A stretch of DNA of 11,835 bases from the NCBI GenBank assembly GCA_030672605.1, contig DAOVGE010000121.1, forward strand, positions 1 to 11,835, in the 5' to 3' direction. The position numbers were made by a program, and so were the translations under genes. The notes beneath the pieces were generated by a model. The model made no database searches. It was not told where the DNA came from and saw only the letters and a program-made list of their open reading frames with translations. Positions 5,968-11,835 of this stretch are shown in pieces (position 1 is the stretch's first letter; each line of letters opens with the position of its first letter). This DNA comes from Methanosarcinales archaeon. Its GTDB lineage: Archaea; Halobacteriota; Methanosarcinia; Methanosarcinales; Methanogasteraceae.

Positions 5968-8604
5968 ATGAAACAACAGGTTAGCGCTCCAAAGCGTATC
6001 GCAAGGATAAATTTTGGCTTAATCTCACCACAGGAGTACCGGAACATGAGCGTCACCCGGATCATTACGGCAGACACTTATGACGACGACGGTTTTCCGA
6101 TCGATATGGGGCTCATGGATCCCAGACTGGGGGTTATCGATCCGGGACTGCGCTGCAAAACCTGCAACGGGAGGGCTGGCGAGTGTCCGGGTCATTTCGG
6201 GCACATCGAACTTGTGGCGCCATGCGTGCATGTCGGATTTGCCAAGCAGATCAGGAATCTGCTGCGAAGCACGTGCCGGAGTTGTAGCAGACTACTCCTC
6301 GAGCCCATAGCAAAGAAGGAGTATCGCGAGCAGATCGAGCTTCTGAGGGGCAGAGGACAGACCATCAACTCACTTGTCGAGCGCGTCTTCAGTGAGGCGA
6401 GCAAGGTCGATGTCTGCCCGTACTGCGGGGAACATCAACTCAAGGTAGTCTACGAGAAGCCCACCAAGTATCATGAGATTGATAGTCAGCTTCTTCCAAG
6501 CGATATCAGGGACCGTTTCGAACGCATACCGGACGAGGACACCATGGTCTTTGGCATGGATCCGGATAATGCGCGTCCCGAATGGATGATTATGACCGTT
6601 TTACCGGTACCGCCGGTCACGGTGCGACCATCAATCACGCTGCAGACCGGGCAGCGCAGCGAGGATGACCTGACGCACAAGCTTGTTGACATCATACGGA
6701 TCAACCAGCGGTTCCAGGAGAACAAGGAGGCTGGCGCGCCCCAGTTGATAATCGAGGACCTCTGGGAGCTGTTGCAGTACCACGTGACTACATTTCTGGA
6801 CAACAGCGTATCAGGGATACCGCCGGCGAGACACAGGAGTGGAAGACCGCTCAAGACGTTGTCACAGCGCCTGAAAGGGAAGGAAGGACGATTCAGAGGG
6901 AGTCTCTCGGGTAAGCGGGTGAATTTCAGCGGAAGAACCGTGATCTCTCCGGATCCGAATCTTTCAATCAACGAAGTCGGCGTTCCTGAGGCGGTTGCGA
7001 GTGAACTGACATTTACGCTCAAGACCGTGCCAAGAAACATCGAGGAGTTAAAAGAGTATGTGCGCCGCGGTCCGGATAACCACCCGGGCGCAAACTATGT
7101 GACCAGAACCGACGGACACAAGGTGAAGGTCAGCGATATAAATCGGGAAGAGCTCGCTGAAACACTTGAAAGCGGCTGGTTCGTGGAGAGGCATCTCAAG
7201 GATGGTGATATCGTGCTCTTCAATCGTCAGCCATCCCTGCACAAGATGAGCATCATGGCACACGAGGTGAAGGTCATGCCCGGGAAGACGTTCCGGCTGA
7301 ACCCTGCTGTCTGTCCGCCGTACAACGCCGATTTTGATGGCGATGAGATGAACATCCATGTACAGCAGACCGTGGAGGCACGGGCTGAAGCGAAGATACT
7401 GATGCGGGTTCAGGAAAACATTCTCTCGCCGAGATTCGGCGGTCCCATCATTGGCGGGATCCATGACCACATTACAGGGATGTTTCTGTTAACACGTGAG
7501 AAAGAGATAGATAAGAACAGCGCGCTCGATATTCTGCGGAAGACTGGTGTGCGTGACCTGCCAGAGCCGGACCATATCGTTGATGATGTGCCCTACTGGA
7601 CCGGAAAGCAGATATTCAGCCAGATCCTGCCCGCCGGGCTGAATCTTGAATATTGTGCAGAGATATGCAGGGAGTGCGACGTCTGCAGGAAGGAGAACTG
7701 TCTTTATGATGCGTATGTCGTCATAACGAACGGAGAACTGCTCTGCGGAACAATCGATGAGAAATCAATAGGTGCATTCAAGGGAATTGTAGTCAACAAG
7801 ATAATCAGGGAATTCGGAGCTACTGCGGGCGCGGAGTTCGTGGACAACATGACCAATCTTGCGATCAGGGGGATCATGTACCATGGATTCAGCTTCGGAA
7901 TCGACGACGAGGACATCCCGGAAGAGGCGATCAGGCAGATACGCGAGATCAATAAGGACGGGATCGATGGAAAGGAAGGTATCGCAGAACTGATCGACCA
8001 ATATGAGCGCGGTGAACTCGAGTCGTTGCCGGGACGGTCGGACAAGGAGACGCTCGAAATGAGGATTATGCGCGTTCTCGGCGGGGTCCGAGAACAGACC
8101 GGTGATAAGGCGGGTCTGCACCTCGGGATAGACAACTCTGCGGTTGCGATGGCGGTCTCGGGCGCCAGAGGCTCGATGCTGAACCTTGCGCAGATGGCTG
8201 CATGTGTCGGGCAGCAGTCGGTCAGAGGCGAGCGGATTCAACGGGGCTACCTGGATCGGACGCTCCCGCACTTCAAGAAGGACGATTTCGGTGCAGAGGC
8301 ACACGGGTTTGTGCAGGCATCCTACAAGACCGGGCTCACCCCGACAGAGTATTTCTTCCACGCGGTCGGTGGCAGAGAAGGTCTCGTGGATACAGCGGTC
8401 AGGACGTCTCAGTCGGGTTATCTCCAGCGCAGGATGGTGAATGCGCTTCAGGACCTCGAGGCACAGAACGACGGGACCGTAAGGGATACAAGAGGTGTGA
8501 TCGTACAGACCATGTACGGCGAGGACGGAATCGACTCGGCACGTGGTTTTGATCGCGAGCACATACAGCGGATCGTAAAGGACGTGATGGGGGCGAGTGA
8601 ATGA
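5968..8604 (+). CDS. rpoA1: DNA-directed RNA polymerase subunit A' (RpoA1)
   Basis: An 878-residue N-terminal part of the largest archaeal RNA polymerase subunit. The catalytic motif NADFDGDEMN is at 453-462 with the Mg-binding Asp residues 455, 457 and 459. The clamp zinc site is C63-C66-C73-H76 and a second site is C103-C106-C150-C153. The lid/rudder region includes GKEGRFRGSLSGKRVNFSGR (304-323). The bridge helix is in GGREGLVDTAVRTSQSGYLQ (801-820). A Cys-rich loop (C563, 567, 570, 573, 578) lies in the pore/funnel region. The start at 5968 gives the normal N-terminus (Lys-rich, then INFGLISPQEYRNMSV); the frame is open back to 5785 but that part is element B repeat. It overlaps rpoA2 by ATGA. 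rpoH and rpoB are not upstream, so it must be transcribed from its own promoter here. Confidence 0.98.
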   Translation: MKQQVSAPKRIARINFGLISPQEYRNMSVTRIITADTYDDDGFPIDMGLMDPRLGVIDPGLRCKTCNGRAGECPGHFGHIELVAPCVHVGFAKQIRNLLRSTCRSCSRLLLEPIAKKEYREQIELLRGRGQTINSLVERVFSEASKVDVCPYCGEHQLKVVYEKPTKYHEIDSQLLPSDIRDRFERIPDEDTMVFGMDPDNARPEWMIMTVLPVPPVTVRPSITLQTGQRSEDDLTHKLVDIIRINQRFQENKEAGAPQLIIEDLWELLQYHVTTFLDNSVSGIPPARHRSGRPLKTLSQRLKGKEGRFRGSLSGKRVNFSGRTVISPDPNLSINEVGVPEAVASELTFTLKTVPRNIEELKEYVRRGPDNHPGANYVTRTDGHKVKVSDINREELAETLESGWFVERHLKDGDIVLFNRQPSLHKMSIMAHEVKVMPGKTFRLNPAVCPPYNADFDGDEMNIHVQQTVEARAEAKILMRVQENILSPRFGGPIIGGIHDHITGMFLLTREKEIDKNSALDILRKTGVRDLPEPDHIVDDVPYWTGKQIFSQILPAGLNLEYCAEICRECDVCRKENCLYDAYVVITNGELLCGTIDEKSIGAFKGIVVNKIIREFGATAGAEFVDNMTNLAIRGIMYHGFSFGIDDEDIPEEAIRQIREINKDGIDGKEGIAELIDQYERGELESLPGRSDKETLEMRIMRVLGGVREQTGDKAGLHLGIDNSAVAMAVSGARGSMLNLAQMAACVGQQSVRGERIQRGYLDRTLPHFKKDDFGAEAHGFVQASYKTGLTPTEYFFHAVGGREGLVDTAVRTSQSGYLQRRMVNALQDLEAQNDGTVRDTRGVIVQTMYGEDGIDSARGFDREHIQRIVKDVMGASE

Positions 8605-9782
8605 GTGTAACAGAAGAGAGTATACAAGCGAGGGTCAGTTCCCTCCCATTGCCACCGAAGATCAGGGACATTTTAAGCAAGGAACTACTCGAGAACGCAC
8701 CGGACGAGGCGCAGATGGACGAGATCATAACCAGAGTCATGGAGGGTTACACCAATGCCAGAATTGAGCCGTGCGAGCCGGTCGGCGTGGTTGCGGCACA
8801 GTCGATAGGTGAACCTGGGACGCAGATGACGATGCGGACGTTCCACTACGCTGGTGTCGCCGAGATCAACGTTACGCTAGGGCTCCCAAGGTTAATCGAG
8901 ATTCTCGATGCCCGGAAGAACCCGAGCACGCCTGTTATGACTGTGTACCTCAAGGATGGCGTAAGCAAACAGAAAGCCCAAGAGGTTGCATGGTCGATTC
9001 AGAAGACGACTATCACTGATCTTGGCGAGATTATCACAGACCGCGCAAATCGCAGAATTACTATTGAACTCGATGAGCCGGCACTCTATGAGCGAAACCT
9101 CACACTGCCGGATGTAATCGAAAAGCTCGAAACAAAGCTGAAGGTCCCGATCGACGTGATCGGATACACGCTCATACTCGCACCGAAGGAGACTGCTTCG
9201 AAGACAACTAAAGAGGGCGAAGACGCACAGAAGGTGGTCACGCTCGGCGCCTTGGTTCAGCTTGGCAGGAATCTCAAGAAGGTAGTGATCAAGGGAATCG
9301 AGTCAATTCCGCGGGTGGTTATACAGAGGAATGATAGTGAATATGTGCTCTACACCCAGGGCACAGCACTAAAGGAGGTTCTCGATGTTGTGGGCGTGGA
9401 CCCGACCCGAACAATATCCAACCATCCCGGTGAGATATGTGAGGTCTTCGGGATCGAGGCTGCCAGAAATTCGGTCATAAATGAGATCATGGCGACGCTG
9501 CGTGAGCAGGGTCTGAACGTGAACATAAAGCACATCATGCTCGCGTCAGACATGATGACCTGCGATGGAGAGGTCAAGCAGATCGGAAGACACGGGCTAT
9601 CCGGAGAGAAGGCAAGTATCCTGGCTCGTGCTGCATTTGAGGTGACCGTTAACCACTTGATCGATGCCGGCATGCGCGGAGAGGTCGATGAACTGAGCGG
9701 CGTGACCGAGAACGTAATTGTGGGACAGCCGATCCATCTTGGAACAGGGGATGTCCATCTCGTTGTGAAGTCGCAGGTCTGA
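8601..9782 (+). CDS. rpoA2: DNA-directed RNA polymerase subunit A'' (RpoA2)
   Basis: A 393-residue C-terminal part of the largest RNA polymerase subunit. The trigger loop lies at about 67-105 (QSIGEPGTQMTMRTFHYAGV, then LGLPRLIEILDARK), with the catalytic His82 intact. The C-terminal clamp part has ARAAFEVTVNHLIDAG and NVIVGQPIHLGTG. The ATG is inside the last codons of rpoA1 (4-bp overlap), so the two halves are translationally coupled, as usual in archaea. The length is normal. Archaeal rpoA2 is usually followed by rpl30e, nusA and ribosomal genes; here the next gene is a convergent small zinc-ribbon ORF 105 nt away, so the transcript probably ends here. Confidence 0.98.
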   Translation: MSVTEESIQARVSSLPLPPKIRDILSKELLENAPDEAQMDEIITRVMEGYTNARIEPCEPVGVVAAQSIGEPGTQMTMRTFHYAGVAEINVTLGLPRLIEILDARKNPSTPVMTVYLKDGVSKQKAQEVAWSIQKTTITDLGEIITDRANRRITIELDEPALYERNLTLPDVIEKLETKLKVPIDVIGYTLILAPKETASKTTKEGEDAQKVVTLGALVQLGRNLKKVVIKGIESIPRVVIQRNDSEYVLYTQGTALKEVLDVVGVDPTRTISNHPGEICEVFGIEAARNSVINEIMATLREQGLNVNIKHIMLASDMMTCDGEVKQIGRHGLSGEKASILARAAFEVTVNHLIDAGMRGEVDELSGVTENVIVGQPIHLGTGDVHLVVKSQV

Positions 9783-9887
9783 GCATCTCAAAGCAGGTGT
9801 TATGGCTAACCACGAGTTATTGAGCATGTACTTTTGCCACCTTATTGTTCGGTGAGCACTAAACACATACTTCACAAGTTTCAGATA

Positions 9888-10043
9888 TCAGGTCCGCATA
9901 ACGTCCTCACTCCCACACTGTGGACAGTTGATCGGAGCGAAGTTCGGATCGGTCTGAAATGTGAACTCACAGATATTACATACGAAGTACACCATCGATT
10001 GATCAATGTCGTCCATGGTGATTATTATCGGGTCGTGAGACAT
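9888..10043 (-). CDS. Small zinc-ribbon protein downstream of tpiA
   Basis: A 51-residue protein starting MSHDPIIITMDDIDQSM, with one zinc-ribbon: C22-x2-C25 (VCNICEF) and C40-x2-C43 (NCPQCGSED). No other domain is present, so it is a single treble-clef or ribbon unit of the kind seen in small archaeal proteins of unknown function. The start is uncertain: an in-frame GTG at 10100 adds 19 residues (RQYQSLGQLTPNAAR...) and would begin 2 nt after the tpiA stop. The ATG at 10043 has a weak GAGAG motif 8 nt upstream, and the ATG at 10016 has none. Being directly downstream of tpiA, it is probably co-transcribed with it. I do not recognise a named family. Confidence 0.7.
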   Translation of the reverse strand: MSHDPIIITMDDIDQSMVYFVCNICEFTFQTDPNFAPINCPQCGSEDVMRT

Positions 10044-10102
10044 AAATGTAACTCTCGCAGCGTTGGGGGTCAGTTGACCGAGAGATTGGTACTGCCGCAC
10101 CC

Positions 10103-10777
10103 CTATATCCCACTCACCAGATCCCTGAGCGCATCTCCCGGGTCAGGAGCCCGGATGATCCCGGATGCGAGCAATACGCCAACTGTGCCAAGTTTCAGCG
10201 CAGCCTGCATGTCCTCGCCCTTTGATATGCCTGCGCCGCAGAGCACCTGAACATCAGGATTGATTCCAGAGACCGCGTTCGCCGCACCAGAGACAATCCC
10301 GGGATCCGCCGTTGATACGGGGATGCCTGAACCGATCAATTCAGGGGGTTCAATCGCAACAAAATCCGGTTCCAGTGCTGCAGCGGCTTTTGTGGTTGCG
10401 ATATTGTTGCTGCATACAATCGTTGCAAGACCGGCGCGATCCGCTGCCTGAATCGCAGAATCGATATCAGCGAGCGTCAGTCTGCGCTCCGAGTGATTGA
10501 TCAGCGTTCCGATGGCGCCAGAATCGCTTGCAGCCTCTGCAAGCACAGACCCTGTGTGGCTGCCCGGACTGATGCCATCGATGTGCTGCGCAAAGACGGG
10601 AATTCCGATCTCTGCTACTGCGCGGAGGTCAGACAGTTGCGGCACTGCTATGATCGATATTCCGGTTTCGTTACTGACGTCAGCACACATCCCGGCAATA
10701 CGGACGGCGTTTTTGCCGGTTGACTCCGTATATGTCTTGAAATTCAATACCACCAGTGGAGTTTTCATCTGTTTCAT
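10103..10777 (-). CDS. tpiA: Triosephosphate isomerase, archaeal type
   Basis: 224 residues, matching the short archaeal class (about 220-230 versus about 250 in bacteria and eukaryotes). It interconverts glyceraldehyde-3-phosphate and dihydroxyacetone phosphate in the central carbon pathways. Catalytic residues are visible: N12 and K14 in NFKTY, the electrophile H95 in NHSERR, and the base E143 in AIEPPELIGSG. Phosphate-binding loops are GAGISKG (181-187) and GVLLASG (200-206). The ATG at 10777 is backed by GGAG 8 nt upstream; a second Met three codons in lacks this spacing. A TATA-like element lies about 40 nt upstream. A small zinc-ribbon gene follows. Confidence 0.96.
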   Translation of the reverse strand: MKQMKTPLVVLNFKTYTESTGKNAVRIAGMCADVSNETGISIIAVPQLSDLRAVAEIGIPVFAQHIDGISPGSHTGSVLAEAASDSGAIGTLINHSERRLTLADIDSAIQAADRAGLATIVCSNNIATTKAAAALEPDFVAIEPPELIGSGIPVSTADPGIVSGAANAVSGINPDVQVLCGAGISKGEDMQAALKLGTVGVLLASGIIRAPDPGDALRDLVSGI

Positions 10778-10813
10778 CGTGCAATCTCCTGTTTGGTGTA
10801 TTGCATCAGAAAT

Positions 10814-10826
10814 TGCTTAAAACTAT
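10814..10826 (-). promoter_or_regulatory. Candidate archaeal promoter of tpiA
   Basis: The minus strand reads GATAGTTTTAAGC, an A/T-rich core about 43 nt before the tpiA ATG. A start 25 nt downstream leaves a short leader that contains the GGAG ribosome site. Confidence 0.35.
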
Positions 10827-10914
10827 CGATGCTACTATTCAAGTCTGTGACATTCTACGAAAGGCGTCTTCAAGCCACACCCCTCACAACGCTGGTAAAT
10901 TCCCAAACTGACAA

Positions 10915-11586
10915 TCAATGGACCAAACCGTTTTCCTGAAAACTATAAAAACCTTTTTTGGAAATAATAATATGGTCGAGTATCTTAATTCCCAGAATCC
11001 TGCCAGCTTCTGTCAATTGCTCCTGAATCTTCAGATCGCTGTTGCTGGGTTCAAGCGCACCGGAAGGATGGTTATGAGCAAAGATCACAGAGGCGGCTCT
11101 ATCCGTGATCACGTCAGCAAAGACCTCGCGAGGATGCACCTGACTCCGATCCAGCAACCCCACTGTCACAGTTCTATTCTCGATAACTTCATTAGCGCCG
11201 TTAAGAGTGATACAAATAAAATATTCCTGCTGCTTGTTCGCTATCCAGTTGATTAAAGGCAACACGTCCTCAGCATTAGTTATCTTGATTGTTTCCGTAA
11301 CGATGTGCCTTCTTGCCAGCTCAAAACTGGATAAAATCTGTGATGCTTTCGCAAGCCCGATGCCGTCGATCTTTGTGAGTTCTTCTAACGACAGATCGCC
11401 TTTCTTTTTTGTTATCAATTTAGCGACTTTGTAGGAGAGAGACCTTACATCCCGCCCTTCACCGCCGCTGCCGCCACTGCCAATGATTACTGCGACCAAC
11501 TCATCATCGGATAAGGCTTCCACACCTCTTTCCTTCAGCTTTTCTCTCGGACGGCTGAATTCAGGTAGATCTTTGATCCGTTTCAT
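10915..11586 (-). CDS. radC: RadC family JAMM/MPN-domain protein
   Basis: A 223-residue RadC (UPF0758) protein. The N-terminal part has PREKLKERGVEALSDDEL (13-30) and a helix-hairpin-helix region around IDGIGLAKA (73-81). The C-terminal JAMM metalloprotease-like domain has E154 in HPREVF and H171-x-H173-x10-D184 in the sequence AHNHPSGALEPSNSD, so the metal site is complete. The family was once linked to DNA repair, but this was not upheld; it is common in bacteria and near mobile DNA, and its role is unsettled. The start is firm: an in-frame TAA lies two codons upstream of the ATG. It is alone on its strand, 137 nt before tpiA, with a repeat element (C) further upstream. It may be a transferred gene, but base use does not stand out by eye. 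Confidence 0.93.
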   Translation of the reverse strand: MKRIKDLPEFSRPREKLKERGVEALSDDELVAVIIGSGGSGGEGRDVRSLSYKVAKLITKKKGDLSLEELTKIDGIGLAKASQILSSFELARRHIVTETIKITNAEDVLPLINWIANKQQEYFICITLNGANEVIENRTVTVGLLDRSQVHPREVFADVITDRAASVIFAHNHPSGALEPSNSDLKIQEQLTEAGRILGIKILDHIIISKKGFYSFQENGLVH

Positions 11587-11740
11587 CTCTTAACACGTTC
11601 AAGCATTCTTCGATCTCACTTCTTCAGATACTTTTCTGTTTCGGATATGTGCTATACTTCGCACCGCCACAAACTGAGCTTTTTTGAAATGTGCCAGTCG
11701 GATGTACAACAACACGAAAGACGTGACGACAGATATCACC

Positions 11741-11815
11741 CTTCGCGTCTCTCTCGCCTTTGCGCCTTCGCGTTAAATTGAGAACGCAAAGACGCGAGGA
11801 CGCAAAGACGCAAAG
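11741..11815. repeat. Element C: hairpin repeat, inverted homologue of element A
   Basis: A 75-bp imperfect inverted repeat. The arms are CTTCGCGTCTCTCTCGCC...CGCGTT and AACGCAAAGACGCG...CGCAAAG around the loop AAATTGAG. Read on the minus strand it follows element A block by block: CCTCGCGTCTTTGCGT (11784-11799), ATTTAACG (11771-11778) and CGAGAGAGACG (11746-11756). The rest of 11587-11835 shows no gene. Confidence 0.75.
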
Positions 11816-11835
11816 AACGAAAATCGCGGTTTATA

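Noticed and set aside
6486..8562. Long minus-strand open frames under rpoA1
   Set aside because: Shadow frames of rpoA1 without domain character or ribosome sites.
9783..9887. Possible rpoA2 terminator or small RNA in the convergent gap
   Set aside because: Only a weak GTTA/TAAC stem and a short T-run are visible, which is not enough to call.
9834..10250. 138-codon plus-strand open frame opposite the zinc-ribbon and tpiA genes
   Set aside because: It is antisense to well-supported genes and its translation has no recognisable domain.

Overview
This window looks like chromosomal DNA from a mesophilic euryarchaeon (methanogen or ANME/Halobacteriota-like). The main evidence is the largest RNA polymerase subunit, which is split into two overlapping genes (rpoA1, rpoA2). 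A short archaeal-type triosephosphate isomerase, a monofunctional-length ArgJ, TATA-like promoter elements and GGTGA/GGAG ribosome sites agree with this. I cannot name a genus from the sequence alone.

Left part, 1-4223, all on the minus strand: a Bat/MoxR-type operon read right to left. It runs moxR (AAA+ ATPase), a 35-codon ORF, a DUF1016/YhcG-type PD-(D/E)xK nuclease gene, a DUF58 protein, a BatA-like membrane VWA protein, and the first 63 codons of a secreted protein cut by the left edge. MoxR, DUF58 and VWA proteins normally form one chaperone-like module that acts on metal-dependent or envelope proteins. Here a defence-type nuclease plus the small ORF sits between moxR and DUF58, as if inserted into the operon.

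Middle, 4224-9782: an intergenic stretch with a degenerate hairpin repeat (element A) and a probable terminator, then argJ (minus, arginine biosynthesis). ArgJ is divergent from rpoA1-rpoA2 (plus, overlapping by 4 bp). The divergent promoter region carries a long imperfect inverted repeat (element B). rpoA1-rpoA2 have neither rpoH/rpoB upstream nor rpl30e/nusA/rps12 downstream, so the usual archaeal RNA polymerase/ribosomal operon is broken on both sides.

Right part, 9783-11835, minus strand: radC (JAMM-fold protein), then tpiA followed by a small zinc-ribbon protein. A second copy of the element A repeat family (element C) lies near the right end in the opposite orientation. Elements A and C therefore bracket a segment of about 7.3 kb holding argJ, rpoA1-rpoA2, the zinc-ribbon gene, tpiA and radC.

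No rRNA, tRNA, CRISPR array, transposase or complete mobile element was seen. The least ordinary items are the nuclease module inside the moxR operon, a duplicated in-frame 22-bp palindromic word inside the nuclease gene, and the inverted repeat pair A/C around a displaced rpoA locus.
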